DNA of 64,000 nucleotides from Adineta vaga (taxonomy: Eukaryota > Rotifera). Every line of letters starts with the position of its first letter. Position 1 is the stretch's first letter. The notes beneath the pieces are model-generated. The model was not told the origin of the DNA. It made no database searches and worked only from the letters and a program-made list of their open reading frames with translations. A program made the position numbers and the translations under genes. Below, piece by piece: positions 33,532 to 49,746 of the stretch. Where the stretch lies: assembly GCA_021613535.1 (NCBI GenBank), contig CP075493.1:2852001-2916000 (forward strand), in the 5' to 3' direction.

Positions 33532-36500
33532 TTAAACAATCATTGGTTCGTAGATTGGAGTATTATTAATAATACGTTGAAAACCAAAACGTGTTAAATC
33601 AATAGAATCATATTTCAAACTAGATAGATATTCAGACACAGCTCGACCGATAGCTGGTGCATGTTGCAAACCATGACCACTGGAACCATTAGCAAAGATA
33701 AAGTTTTGTTGTTGAGGATGAGCACCAATGATAAGACTAGAAAAAGATGATCAAATTTTGTAAACAAATGGAAGACAAGATTTACTTACTTTTGATCAAA
33801 GTAGTTGTAATCATAAAAACCACACCAGGCATTCTTCAGCTAAAATATACATATTAGAGAGATTTGAAAATGATTGTGTGTCATTAGATATAATGATAAA
33901 TTGACCTATTAATTTCTTACTTTCAGTGTCTCAAAACTTGGTATACGTTTTGCTAATGTTGGCCAAATTTGCTCTTCAAAAACTGAATAATCAACTTCTA
34001 AATTATTCTCCGATATATCATTATCCTAATAAAAAAATATCAATTTTTTGCATCAAGAAATCATAATTATATTGTTTATTCCTACTTCATTCGGACTACA
34101 TCCACAAATGTATGTATTTCCTAAACCTTCTGGTCGAAAGTAGACACCAGAGATATCAACAAATAATGGGGCTAATGGGCCAGGTCCATTCATCGATTCG
34201 AATACGAATACATACCGTTTTCTAAACGAAAAAATAAACAATGAAAATGCTCATGTTTTTTTCTTATTAGTATAATATATTATTTAGTAAATAAATGAGA
34301 ATATATTAGTAAAACAACGTAAAAGAACAAATCAATCAATTTCATCGTCTTTTTTCTTCGTACACAAAATAGAACAGCGTGGTATAGTCAGGAAAATGAT
34401 GTTACGCTTCACCGCTTCTACTTATGTTCGTTACATACAAGCTTTTTTTTGCTTCTTTTTTACGTCAGTCATAGTCCTTCTATTTACTGAAAGATAGAAA
34501 AGACAATTTGCCTTTTCAGGGTCATTCACTTATAAATTTAAATGTATCATCACTAATGGATAGCGACGGTTTTCCTCTAGCAACGATTAGTGAAAGAAGT
34601 TTCATTGATGGTACAGAAATACCAGTGAAACCAACACGTGGTAAACGCGCAACACTTCATCAAGCAGACGCGATTGAAAATAATGATACTTCAATATCAA
34701 ATTTACATCCCGAACCAACAACTCAATCTAATTATACGAAAAAATATAATCAAATTGAAGTAACCAGTATTCAAGATGACGATGATGACGATAATAATGG
34801 AAAAGAAGATCGATCTATATCACAACGAGCAAGTCAACTAACTAATGATCACGATAATACTATGGTATCTTCCTATACAACAGGTGGTGGTGGTGATAAT
34901 GATGTTATTGAAATTCATCAATTTAGTTTAGCTGATGTTGATGCTTATTTGGATATTTATTTCGATACATTGAATGATCGTTTAAGACATTATATTGGTC
35001 CAAATGATCAAATAGAACAATTTCGTATAGCAATGAAAAATCGAATAAGTAAGAGAAAATCATTGTTTTCTTTCGATATTTCTCTTCTTTCATAGATTCG
35101 AATTCAAATGCACGTGAATTTCAAAATGTTCTTTTGGGAAAAATGAATGGAGAAGTTTTAGCTGCACTAACAATGTCATTTCCTGGTGAAACACCAACAA
35201 TGATTCCATTGTCAACTGCACCACGACAAAACTCATGTTTTACATCTATACGTCGATGGCTTATACAAAAAGCGAACTATGTTCCATCACATGTCGAAGA
35301 ATGTTACATCGAAATGATTGGTGTTAAAAATGGTTATCGAAATCATGGTATTGGCGCAGCAATGCTCGAATGTGTTGAACAATTTGCTCGACAAGCTGGT
35401 GCAAATCGATTATCAATTCATACAACGGGACAACAATTACGTCATTATTTTGAACGTTATGGATTTGCTCTCGATCCGACAGATAGTTCTTCATTTTGGA
35501 AATGGATTCTTGAACGACAAAATGTCGAGAAACTAACTAAAATTCTTACACCAGATGATGAAAACGATTTTACAGCAAATAGTTATATTAATGAGAGTAT
35601 GGTTGGAAGTGTAGATGATGCATAGGATCATTATTATTCTTATGTAAAAAGAAAGAAAATAAAATAAAATGTAAATGAAAAGTAAAGCAAAATCACGAAC
35701 TAGATAGAGACATGCAACATTCTTACCTTGGTTCAACAGGTAATGCAACGGGATATTCATCCGCCACACCAATTCCAGCCATTTTTGCAACTTCACCTGC
35801 CCAAGGGCCAGCTGTATTGACGAAGAATGTCGAATCTATTGGATAGATTTGATTATCTTCGGCAGATAATATCTATGAAAGAAAAGATTTCCAAACTGAT
35901 ATCATCGAATAAATTATTCATGATAAATCATAAGTCCTATTTGTACCTATTTAAATTTCCTTCAATGACTAATCGTTGTGGTTTATGTCAAAAGGAAGTG
36001 TTTTATCAATTAATCTATCATTTCAACAGGTTTTTTACCCTGACATATATGAAAAGAAATCAATCATACAGGCAAGCACGTGTATAGTCACAGATAATTT
36101 TGTCCATCGATTCAATCAAATGTTATTCATATGTGTCACAATGACGTCAAAAAAAAGCGATACGAATATTTTCTTTAAATAAATTTTCAAAATATAAATG
36201 ACGTATGTTTGTACAATGGTACATATTTCTTAGCATTGATTCGAATCAATTCTATACTAAGGAAAATATTTCTTTTACTTACTAAAGCTTTATCTAATTG
36301 TCTTTCAACAGTTCCATCAGCCCATATTCGTTTCACTTTATCAAAACCAACTAATTCCGCTATAGATTATCGAGCAGACAAACAAATCAATATGTAAACG
36401 TTATCCTAAAAATCTAATTCAACACACAAACCATTCAAGTATAAAACACCAAGTGATAATGCTTTTTGTCGAAAAGCAGTAAGTAAAGCCCAAGGATCTA

Positions 36501-37593
36501 ACCAACCTTCATTTTGAATACCTTCATAGATAAAAGAAAAGAAATTTAAAATATTAATAGTCTTATTTTTATGTTACCAAAACATCCAATTGCAATTCCA
36601 TCCGTATTTAACCAAGGAAATTGTTCTTTCAGCATACTTGCTGACATTAATCTTAATTTTGCTCCTAATGATCTAAATTATGAATAGAAAGACAACGAAT
36701 AAATAACGAAATAACAATTCTTACGTTTGTGTTTTATAATTTTCTTCGAAAAGTTTTACACTTTTCTCACTACCACATAATAAATAACCATTATGATGAA
36801 ATGCAACAGGAACAGGCTCTTGATCTACAAAAAAAAAGAAACAATTGAATAATAAACAAAGAGAAATCGAAAGATTTACCAAGAATAGATAAATGTTCAC
36901 GAATATGTTTTAAAAATTCAGCACCATAAACAGACATTTGAATATTTTCTTCCTAATAAAGAAAATCATTTATCAACTCTGTAAGATCAAATCGATTCTT
37001 ACAAGAGCAAACTGTTGACGTAAACCACCGGCAGATAGAACAGTACTTGAAGTTGTATACTATAAATATTGAACAATAGGAAAACGAAGAATATTTAAAT
37101 GTGAATCTTACATTCCAATCACGTTCTAGAACAGTTACTTTCAAATCAGGTGAACGTTGTTTTAAAAAATAAGCTATAGCTGATCCCATAATAGCACCCT
37201 AGAAATGAGAAAAAATTATTTTGAAGAAAGAAAAAGTAGAATACAAACACCAATGATCATAACATCCGTTTCGATTGGAATATTTTTCACACCTAAATTA
37301 AAGTAAATAATTGTCGAATTTTTAGACATGAAGACTTTCTTACGATTTTCTGTTAATCGATGACGAACATAATCCATTTCATTTTTAATTGGTACATCAT
37401 CGATTCGTTTGATTTGATGTACTGTTTTAGGATCAATTAATGTGAAAGCACGTTTTGATGTTGAAAGTTCCGATGATTTCTTTGTTGTGACTTCTTTCTC
37501 TCCATTCGATGTTGTTGTTATTGACGAATCATTTGATGCATATCGTCGAATAAACATCTGATTAATCACGCATCTAGTTAGTCTCAACGCCAT
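33532..37593 (-). CDS. FOXRED1: FAD-dependent oxidoreductase FOXRED1 (complex I assembly)
   Basis: About 14 exons on the minus strand. It starts with a mitochondrial-type presequence (MALRLTRCVINQMFIRRYAS). The FAD-binding Rossmann motif DVMIIGGGAIMGSAIAYF is spliced across 37249/37198, followed by VTVLERDWN, TVLSAGGLRQQF, EGIQNEGWLDPWALL, NTAGPWAGEVAKMAG, PVEPRKRYVFVF, FRPEGLGNTYICG and a C-terminal GSSGHGLQHAPAIGRAVSEY. This order matches FOXRED1, a DAO-family flavoprotein needed for complex I assembly, so it pairs functionally with NDUFB9 in this window, though not in an operon. The intron 35726-34222 (1505 nt) holds a complete gene on the other strand. A further intron (about 35873-36282) is about 410 nt; the rest are short. 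CTTAG lies 10 nt before the ATG. Confidence 0.95.
34556..35625 (+). CDS. GNAT-family N-acetyltransferase, nested in a FOXRED1 intron
   Basis: Two exons (34556-35048, 35096-35625) give 340 residues. The C-terminal half is a GNAT domain: VEECYIEMIGVKNGYRNHGIGAAMLE carries the acetyl-CoA-binding R/Q-x2-G-x-G/A loop (RNHGIG), and HYFERYGF is the usual conserved end. The N-terminal 125 residues are low complexity, with an acidic DDDDDD run and a GGGG stretch, and are probably disordered. The substrate is unknown. The gene lies entirely inside a 1505-nt intron of FOXRED1 on the opposite strand. Upstream bases in the same frame lack an ATG; a CCTTTTCAG acceptor-like site ends at 34519, so a 5' leader exon or trans-splice site is possible. 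Confidence 0.85.
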
Positions 37594-37837
37594 AGCGGAA
37601 TACCTAAGAACAAAGAAAATTGTAATATTATTCTCTCATGACTGAATTCTTTATTTATTCATTCATTCATTCATTCATCGTTATTATACATTTAGAAGAA
37701 AAAAACATTACCAGATAGATAAAATTATACAAGCAAAAAAGAAATGAAGATTTTGGAATAAAGTATATGAAAAGAAAAACAGATGTGGAAGAATTTGAGA
37801 TTGATAAAACAAGCACCGAAGTAACGAATAGGGAAGA

Positions 37838-40658
37838 CTATGATGAATTGCCATTCTTTTTTCTAAAACGAATATTTTGAAATGATTTAAAAAGTTTTGT
37901 AGATATCGGTTTGCGAATCTTTTCAGGTGATGATGAGGATTGACCTTCATCATTAGATGAATCATGAAATTGAGAATGTCGATCATATTGTATTTGTTGC
38001 TGCTGTTGCTGTTGTTGTTGATCATCAGAAATTGAATCAATATTATCAACTTGATGATCTGGTATACCTTCAAATAAAGATTTGGTTTGTTTGGATGACG
38101 AAGAACTATCTATTAATTCATAAGTATTTTGGCGATCGATTGTATTGGAATTTAAATGTAAATCGAGATTACCATTTGTGGAATTTGAATAAGATACAGG
38201 TGGACTTTGAGGAGACCGAGTATTAAGTATTGCACGTCGTTTGAGTGCTATAGATGGGGAATTTGATTGATCAATTCCACTATCCGATTGACTAATTGTA
38301 TCTTGTTGCGAAGTTTGAGTTGGAAGTAGAGAGTTCATGGATATACCACGAGTATTTAAATTACTAGAAGAAAAAACAAATAATTTCATTGATAGGTACA
38401 TATATTAATAGATTTTTAGGTTAATATTAAGAGGGTGTGTGAAAGGTTTATGAGATAGTTTAGATCATATTCAATATGTTTCTTTTCTCTTCATCGTGCG
38501 TCATAAATTTGAGAAGAAAATATCGAAACGCCTACTGCAAATAGCATATGCTCGTTTTTCACAATCAGTTTTATTATTTCAGGTACAGAATTTCTTTTTC
38601 AAGTCTCTTATATGCATACCTGTTTGGTTTAATAATGTTCGTCGAATCATTGTTTGTATTGATTAAATTAATTGAATCAGTTGTTATCGGTTTTGATCGA
38701 TTTATTGAATCTAAAATATACATTGAATATTTGATATCAATTTTTCTAAAAACATCAATTACCATTGGATGTACCAATCAAATCAACTCGATCAAGTAAT
38801 GATGCAATTCTATTCCAACGTCTTTCACGTTCTTCATATTCTTCATGAACTTCTGCCAAACGTTCTCTATTCAATCAACAAAATTTTAATTGAATTCTAA
38901 GAAATATCAAATTTACTTTGCTGCATTGATTAATTCACCAATATTATCCATACAACCTGTATGAGCAATACGTACAGCACCGAAAAAGCCTTTTTGCATT
39001 TTCGAAATTTTATTCATCTAAAAAAATTTACTTTTCCCAAAAACAATGAAATTCTAAATTATTCCTACCTGTTCTTTAGCAGTAAGCATAGCAGTTTCAG
39101 CTAATTTACGTTTCGTTTCGAAAGATGTTTCTTCCAGAGAATAAGTACGTTTAAGTAAATCAATTAACTCAGAGGGAGCTTCATATGATTGATGACGAGC
39201 ATGTTCTTCTGCTTTACGTAAAGCAATACGTAACTAAATAGATTTAATACGAAGAAATAAAACTGTTTTGTTTCTTTTCTTTTTTTTTTGCAAAATTTAC
39301 TTGTTCTATTTCTTGAATAGCTAAACGAACTTGTTTATCAGCTTCAACTGTTGTATCACGACGTTTTCGAAATTTCTCTGCTTCTTCCTGAAAAACAAAA
39401 GATTAATTGCATACTTTCAAATCAATGTTAATCATCAGAAAATTTCGCGTATTTACTTTCGTTCGTTGGACTTCAACAAACCAAGAATTTAATAATCCTC
39501 GATCAACTTTCGTTTTATCTTGTAATTCATTTTCCATTGCTTTCACTCTTTACAAAAGAAAAATTTATTTTTAATCATGACAAATCGTTCTTTTATTAAT
39601 TCATACTTTCCCGTTACAGCAATTAAATCACCTTCAGCTTGTTGTAAAGTTTCCAATTCTTTCATCATTATATTCATATTTTCCTGCGTTTTTCGATGAC
39701 GAATGAATGCATATAGACAAGCACCAATAGATATTAGTAGAGCAGATATTAAAATCATATCTTTAACTAAATTATGAGTACCTGACAAAAAAATAAAATA
39801 AAACAATGGATGATAAATTTTCGGATAGAAAAGAATTTGATGTCATACGTTGAGGAGGACCAAATAGAACAATATCGGTCGATTTGATAATTAGACGACG
39901 TTTATGTCTTGGATCACGTATTTGCATAATTGCAGATAGATATTGTTTTTCATTCGCTGCTAATCTAAAAAACAAAACAGAGAAAAATGTTTGACTAAAA
40001 GAAAAACGTTTACCTTGGAATCATTCGACCATCAATTTGATTACGACGAAAATATTCCACATAAATTGAAAGATGAACATGATGAACAAGCCAATGAATA
40101 ACATCATCGTTACTCCAGTTATAAACTTTAGAAGAAAAAGCAAAGACTTGACTTTAGATTTTAATTGGAAGAAAATTCAAAACCAACCAGGATTATTCTT
40201 CCATTGTGTCCATAAATCTTCAATTGTAATTTGTAAATCAGCATTTTGAAATCGACGATATCGAACAGAATCTGTTTTTGATTCTAATTCTTCATGAATA
40301 AACTAAAATATAATATCGTTAACATAATTACAAAAGTAAACTTGTTTTTAATCAAAATTTACATCACGACTTTCCGATGCTTCAATTAACCCATCTTTAT
40401 CATCATCCATTTGTTCATGTATTGCTTTGATTGCTTGACGACCAAGTCGTTCTTTATCAGCATCTGTACAAAGATTAAATACTCCAGTACAATCTAGGAA
40501 AAACACCAAAGATCGATAGAAAAATATTTCAAATTATTAAAGAAAAACTTACCTGGATCGGGAATATTATAAGCAATATTATTATTATTATTTGTATTCG
40601 ACTGAATGCAATGAAATAATGTAAAAATGAAAATAAAATAGAGAATAATACGATCCAT
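37838..40658 (-). CDS. Stromal interaction molecule (STIM), ER calcium sensor
   Basis: About 12 exons on the minus strand, roughly 610 residues. A signal peptide (MDRIILYFIFIFTLFHCIQS) leads into the luminal part: an EF-hand loop DDDKDGLIEASE inside AIHEQMDDDKDGLIE, then a SAM domain (VYNWSNDDVIHWLVHHVHL ... IDGRMIPRLA). A single membrane segment (MILISALLISIGACLYAFI) follows IVLFGPPQR. The cytosolic side has long coiled coils including the SOAR/CAD-like ALRKAEEHARHQSYEAP and GFFGAVRIAHTGCMDNIGE. The tail is Ser-rich with nine consecutive Gln (about 37999-38025) and ends in a basic FRKKNGNSS segment. STIM senses ER calcium loss and opens Orai channels. An intron of about 400 nt splits the coiled-coil part from the tail. 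Only one STIM gene is visible. It lies 244 bp upstream of FOXRED1 on the same strand. Confidence 0.95.
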
Positions 40659-42419
40659 TTAACCGCATGAATCTCTAAAATCTAATCAATAAAAACAAAA
40701 AACAAAACGATGCAAGTTCGAAATGTCAATGAAATATCTAAGAATAGATGTATTACTTAAATCGATACGTGTACAATGAATTCATTTTGTTCGTGTTTTT
40801 TTTAATATTTATGTATGCACGAAGCGTTATTATCATTATATACGTAAAGATGAGAGAAAAAAACAGTAAAGATTAAGATCTCAATTAACTATACACATTT
40901 GTTTCTTCTAGAGAACGAACGAGACTATGGAGTGTAGTTGTATAGATAGACGAACTACTGTTGTTCTAATGGAAATCGTTTTCGTTTTTTCTTTCTTCTG
41001 ATGAGAGAAAGATATGGGAGAGAAAAAGAATGAAAATTTGTTTTTACCAGCTGATGTTGTCTTTCAAGCGTAGCTGGCATTTTTACAAATAAATAGTACA
41101 CGTATTCGATCTTCTGAAAACTGAAATCGAATCTTTTCTACACATAAACACAGATATGTGTTGCTTTGTTTCAGTTATTTAAATAGCAAAGAACAAGAAT
41201 CATATTTGATACACTTGAAAATATTTTAAGGAGTCATAAATCAGATAAAAAAATCAATAATCATATTGAAAGTATTGTTTGAATAAATATTTGCTGAAGA
41301 GGAGAAGACAGAAAGAAGAAAGAAAAAGAAAAACGAGACGATTTTCATCGTGATTTACTTACCGATGATAAAGAAGATTGATTGATTGAATAACGGATTC
41401 GCTTATCTTATGATGAGAAGAAGAGAAGAACATACTCAATGAATGAATCATTCAATTGTTATAATGAGATGATCATGATCCAATAAGAAATTTTTAAATC
41501 GATTTTCTCATTGGATACGTAGAAAAACCTCTGGTCTGATGCACATAGTTAAATTTATTTGTCTCGAATAAATTTAATAATTTGTCAATAGAAATTGATC
41601 AAATATAGACAATAAAAAGTATGTATTTTCATTCTGTATTCTCTAAGGAAAGAAAATGATAACTAATATCAACGATCTATGTCTTAACTGCTGATGAAAA
41701 AGAAAAGAGTGTGAATGATTCACTTGACATAATAATCGTTACAATATGATTAACTTTTAACGCGATAACAGATTAACATTACGTTACTAAGATATTGCTT
41801 ACGTCTCCGAATGATGACATTTACAAGATGATTTTCAGAAATATGGATTAGAGGAAAGGAAAATGTTTTTCTACGATATGATATGAACATCAATGTGTGA
41901 GTAGAATGTTCTAAAAACTAATTATAAACAAACTTTTTTTACCATGAAAATGTAATATGAAACGTGTATTTAGTAATCTGAACTGTTTCTTGCATAGTTT
42001 TACATTCTATCTTCTATTCGGAAAGTCTCTAGAGAAAAAACATCACTTACATTGTGAATGACTTCATTTAATACAAACGAACGAGCATCAATGATAGTGA
42101 CGTATGAATGGAATTAAACGACAGTATACGATGCTTTTATAGGTGACGCCACAGATTTAATAGATTTTTTATTCAAGCAACTTTGTCATGTCTAAAGAAT
42201 AAACTTTCATAGGATTGTTTTTAGATAAAAATGAATAAGTTCACTAAGTTAAAGTCAATTATTATATTCATACGATGTCAAATTTAGAAAAAAGCATATC
42301 GCTGATTGATTTTGATTTAAACCAATCAACTGTTATTTCATATTTATCTTTCAAATAAATATAATATCGTTTCGTCTTCAATGTATTTCTCTTAAATAAA
42401 ATAGATTACTGTAAAAAGA
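40659..42419. other. Divergent intergenic region STIM / RBM17
   Basis: 1.76 kb of AT-rich sequence, no exon recognised. It holds the promoters of STIM and RBM17. An acceptor-like TTTTAG lies 16 nt upstream of the STIM ATG. Confidence 0.5.
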
Positions 42420-44453
42420 ATGTCTCTTTATGATGATGATCCATTAGAATCGAACAAAGAGAGTAATACAAAAGGTATGTCAAAAAACTAAAATAAACAA
42501 TATTCTTTTTTTAAATTCATATCTTTTCGTTTAGTCGGAGGATGGTCAGAATCAATTAAACTACTTCATGGATCTATTCATGCAAAAAAATTTCATCAAC
42601 AACAACTCAAAGTAAAATATATTCTTTTTCTAATGACATTAATTTAATTTCAAATCTTTTTAGAAAGATACACACAAAAATGTTGTTGTTGCACCTGTTG
42701 CTGATTTGCGTAAAAAACGAGCACCACCCTTGCCACGTCATCCAAATGCTGAAGTTACATTTAATAGTATTACTGGCAAAGTTTGTAATGAATTTTAAAT
42801 GAATAATGTTGATTTTGTTTTCCTATTTTAACTTCTAGATGGAAGTACGAGATAGTAATTCTCAACCTTATGATACAAGTGGACCAACACCATCCGTGAC
42901 AGCATTAATACAAAATATTACATCGAATATGTCTGCGTTTGGTTATGCAGATGAATATGATCCATTGAAACCAAATGATTATGAAAAATTAAAAGAACAA
43001 CGTAAACGTGAACAATATCAACGTGATCGAGAATTAGAACGTCAACGAAAAGATGAAGGCGAACCAAAAGGTTTATATGATGATGATGACGACGACGATA
43101 ACAATAATAAAGATATTGATGATAGTGAAAGTTCAAATCGAGTAACGAATGATCGACCAGTACGAAAAGGAAATGTTTTTGCACCACCACCATCGTTAAT
43201 TGAAGAAGATAAACGTGCAAGTAGTAATAATCAAAATGAAGCAGGTAGTTTTATTTCAGCATTTAGGAAATAAATGCTCAAAGATTTTTATAGATACAAA
43301 AGATGATTTTTCATCAGTACCTCCATCAAATTCAGATGAACGTATTGAAGATATGGAAACAGAAAGTGCAACATCAACTGCTGGTTTTGGATCTAAAAAA
43401 GGGTAACTAAAATTCTATATATCAATACGACATTCAAAATATTGATATTTCCTATTTTTTAGCGCGGCTGCAGTTGCTAAAATGATGGCTAAAATGGGTT
43501 ATCGAGAAGGTCAAGGTCTTGGCAAATCTCAACAAGGTATTAGTTCTGCTTTGATCGTCGAAAAAACCAGTAAACGTGGTGGCAAAATTATACTAGAAAA
43601 AGAAGCACCAATGAAAGGTAACAACTTTAAAAAACTTGATTCTTACGTCTATCTTAATTGATATAGATTTCATTTTACCTACACCACCTCCACTAGTACC
43701 AAATATGATGCCTCCACCTGCAAGTCTTGCTCCAAAAGCAGATTCTGGTATTAATCTTTCTACAGAATTGAAAGGAGCAACAAAAGTTGTTCTTCTCAAA
43801 GTATGCTCATTCGTTGTAACGAAGAATCTTGATTGAAATTGATGATTCTATTTTAAGAATATGGTTGGACCAGGTGAAGTTGATGATTTACTCGATAGTA
43901 AGTATTCATTACTGTATTCTTAGTAAATAAGTGTACTTGTTTTAGGTGAAACGAAAGAAGAATGTCAAAAATATGGTGAAGTAGAGAAATGTCTTATTTT
44001 CGAAGTATTTACATATTATAAAAAAGGATTGAAAAAATAGTTCTATTCGAAAATTCTTCTCTCCTAGATTCCTGATTCACCGGCTGATGAAGCTGTACGA
44101 ATATTCGTTGAATTCAAACGAGTAGAATCTGCTATTAAAGGTATGTATATAGTCTCATATCTAGTTGAATGGTTTTAATGCGAAGAAATTGTTTGGTACC
44201 ATGTTCGAATCTAATTTGAGGAAAAGTCTTTGCTATGATGATGTAAATGATAGGTATGATACAAATTCATGATTCCATATCATAGAGCCAAAAAATATGT
44301 CTGAGCAAAGATTGATAATTATATTATTTGTTATTTTCCTTAATTTTAGCTGTTGTCGATATGAATGGACGATACTTTGGTGGACGTGTTGTTAAAGCAA
44401 AATTCTACGATTTCGATAAATTTCATCAATTTGATTTGGCTGATGAATCTTAA
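42420..44453 (+). CDS. RBM17: Splicing factor 45 (RBM17/SPF45)
   Basis: About ten exons encode roughly 430 residues. The N-terminus MSLYDDDPLE and GGWSESIKLLH are typical of SPF45. A charged KREQYQRDRELERQRKDEGE region and an Asp run follow. The G-patch is clear (AAVAKMMAKMGYREGQGLGK), and the C-terminus is a UHM-type RRM (TKVVLLKNMVGPGEVDD ... VRIFVEFKRVESAIKAVVDM, NGRYFGGRVVKAKFYD). SPF45 binds ULM peptides of SF1, U2AF2 and SF3B1 and affects 3' splice-site choice and short-intron splicing. That is apt for a genome with introns this short, but the link is inference. Stop and the next gene's ATG are only 101 bp apart on the same strand. Confidence 0.96.
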
Positions 44454-44491
44454 TCTCATCGATTTCTTTGTCTTGTACAGTTTCTATGATT

Positions 44492-44554
44492 AATAAAACC
44501 TAGGAAATACAATTCTTTTCAAAGTATGATTGTTTTTCTCTAGTTTTCTAGATC
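44492..44554 (+). promoter_or_regulatory. Poly(A) signal followed by acceptor sites between RBM17 and TBC1D23
   Basis: AATAAA at 44492-44497, 39 nt after the RBM17 stop, is followed by a T-rich stretch and two acceptor-like CTAG sites (TTTTTCTCTAG and TTTTCTAG), the last ending at 44551, 3 nt before the TBC1D23 ATG. This is the layout of a trans-spliced operon junction. Confidence 0.45.
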
Positions 44555-47610
<3,056 letters not shown>

Positions 47611-49746
47611 TTTATTTATTTATTTCTATTTTATGTGAATTATTTTTAATCAAAGAAAACAAAAGTTATACATTTACTTTTAAAGTTTTAAATTACAGAC
47701 TCTCGTTCATCTATATTCATAGTTCAGAAATAAAATAGAAAGTATCGAACGTATGCCATTGAAATATTAGTAAACTTTAATTGATATGTTTTCTTTCGTA
47801 GACGAAATCTTGACGTCTATACTTACGATGTTAATATTTATCATCTTGTAATTTTATTTGATTGAGTTTAGATATGAATTCATACGTATTTGTCACGCAT
47901 TCATTATTTGTCTCATGTAATTGATGAATTATATTTAGTACAAATTAAGAAAGACGATATTAGATCTAGTCATATATAGTTGGGTTTTTTTTTTGTTTAT
48001 TTCATTTGTAAATACAAGTAAGTCTTAGAACTTTTTATAACGAAATATTCAAGTTATACTTACTGATGATGTTTTTTATTATCTATTCATTTATTTCATA
48101 TCCGGAACGTTGATATGTATCTTTGAAATAACATTTGAATAGAAATAATTGTAGACTTATCTAAAAACAATTATTCATCTACATTGTCTACTAGAGTTGT
48201 AATCAAATTGTTTTTTTTTCTTCTTTCTCTTTCGTAATTGTAATCTTATCTGATCTGATAATCAATCATTGTCGTCATAGTCTGCTTTATATACATAATG
48301 TATACTTGTTTTTTTTCTCATCAGATGATATCATGTTTTTCATTTACAATTCAAATCTATTTTATTCACAGGAAAAAAATTAATGTTCGTGATTCAGTTT
48401 ACTATTTTAATTTCATATACTCATGAATTGATTCCGAATATTTCTAATCCGATTCATCTACTTCTGATTGATAATGATAGATGAACAAAATAAGTAATTG
48501 GCCTATTTCGATTGAATATATATCTTGATAAACTTATCATCTAACTGATCTCTTGACCTCGATTATAATCGACCTCCTAATGAATAGTTAATGGATTTGT
48601 GCATTCTAATCGGTGCAATATATTAGAAACTTGATTCATCCATCTCTAGTGATGTTTTAATGTTCGTTGATATATACTTCATTTATTTAAACGATTTGCT
48701 CGTGCTTCAATTACTTTGTTTAATTCATTTGATATGTACAAAATTGAAGATATCTTTGTTGTTTTGCTAATGATGATGATGATGATGTTGATGACGATGA
48801 AAAGATGACCGTCTATGAAAAGAATCGAACCATATTGTTCGTCTGTAGACATAATTAATTTATTTTTTTTGTAGAAAAATATTCATATGGTTTGTATTGA
48901 TGAAAAGTATACTATTCACATAACGATATATCATTAGATAATTCAATCATAGATGATGAAAACTTCCGTTTTTATTTTGCTACATACTTGTATTTTATGG
49001 TAGTTGACTATTGAAAATGAAATTTCTATTTGTTTTCGAATTTTTGATAGGCGAAAATAGTGGCAATGATGCAACATTTAGCTTATCTTTTCTTTTCATA
49101 TCAATTTTTTTTTTCGATAACATTTTTTTGTAATATTTTCATATAACATTACGAATATATCAAAATAAAAAGTACGCATTGAAGTGAATGTCTTATTTTG
49201 AACTGATAGCCATAACGATTATATTGCACGTAGTTTCTTTTTCTTTTTTTGTTGTATGAACAAAAAAATAAAACAACTATCGTCAGTTGTCTTCGTATCT
49301 ATTATATATCTAATGATATACATACGCATTGGTCTAATATAAACTAGGTTTGATAAATCGAAGCTGACAAGACCATCTCTAGATGAACGCGAGAAGCCTG
49401 GGTTAATGTTACTTATCATTAGATTGACTCGAAAGAAAAAGAAAAAAAGATACGCTTACTGTCCACGTTTATCATCAAAAAAATATATATTGTGTATTGA
49501 CGATAGGCGTGGACCATTGCCCATTAATGGGTAACATAAGGAAAAAGTTTGTCACCTTCTATTGAACACGCATCTATCACGGTCCATTGGTTAGTTGTTT
49601 GAATGATGCGTTGCGTCCACGTATATTTATATCGGTTCATTTTTGCGTGTGCGAAGTATCACAAAGAAAGGAAGACGGAGTAAAAGTTATTACACGCGTC
49701 ATCTTCTCAGTTCGAAATAACATTGACAAACAAAAGAACTTCTAAC
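47611..49746. other. Intergenic region with promoter-like motif cluster at its right end
   Basis: 2.1 kb AT-rich. It has a GAT microsatellite (about 48769-48789). From about 49460 to 49625 there is a cluster of GTCCACG motifs in both orientations plus the palindrome CCCATTAATGGG (49520-49531), upstream of the next gene. No coding exon seen. Confidence 0.5.

Noticed and set aside
34508-34555. GNAT start upstream of 34556
   Set aside because: The upstream frame has no ATG, only TTG, and an acceptor-like CAG lies inside it.
37957-38226. Plus-strand open frame opposite the STIM tail
   Set aside because: It is a shadow of the repetitive Gln/Ser-rich STIM exon.
42918-43220. His/Tyr-rich minus-strand open frame opposite RBM17
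   Set aside because: Shadow of the charged RBM17 exon, no family resemblance.
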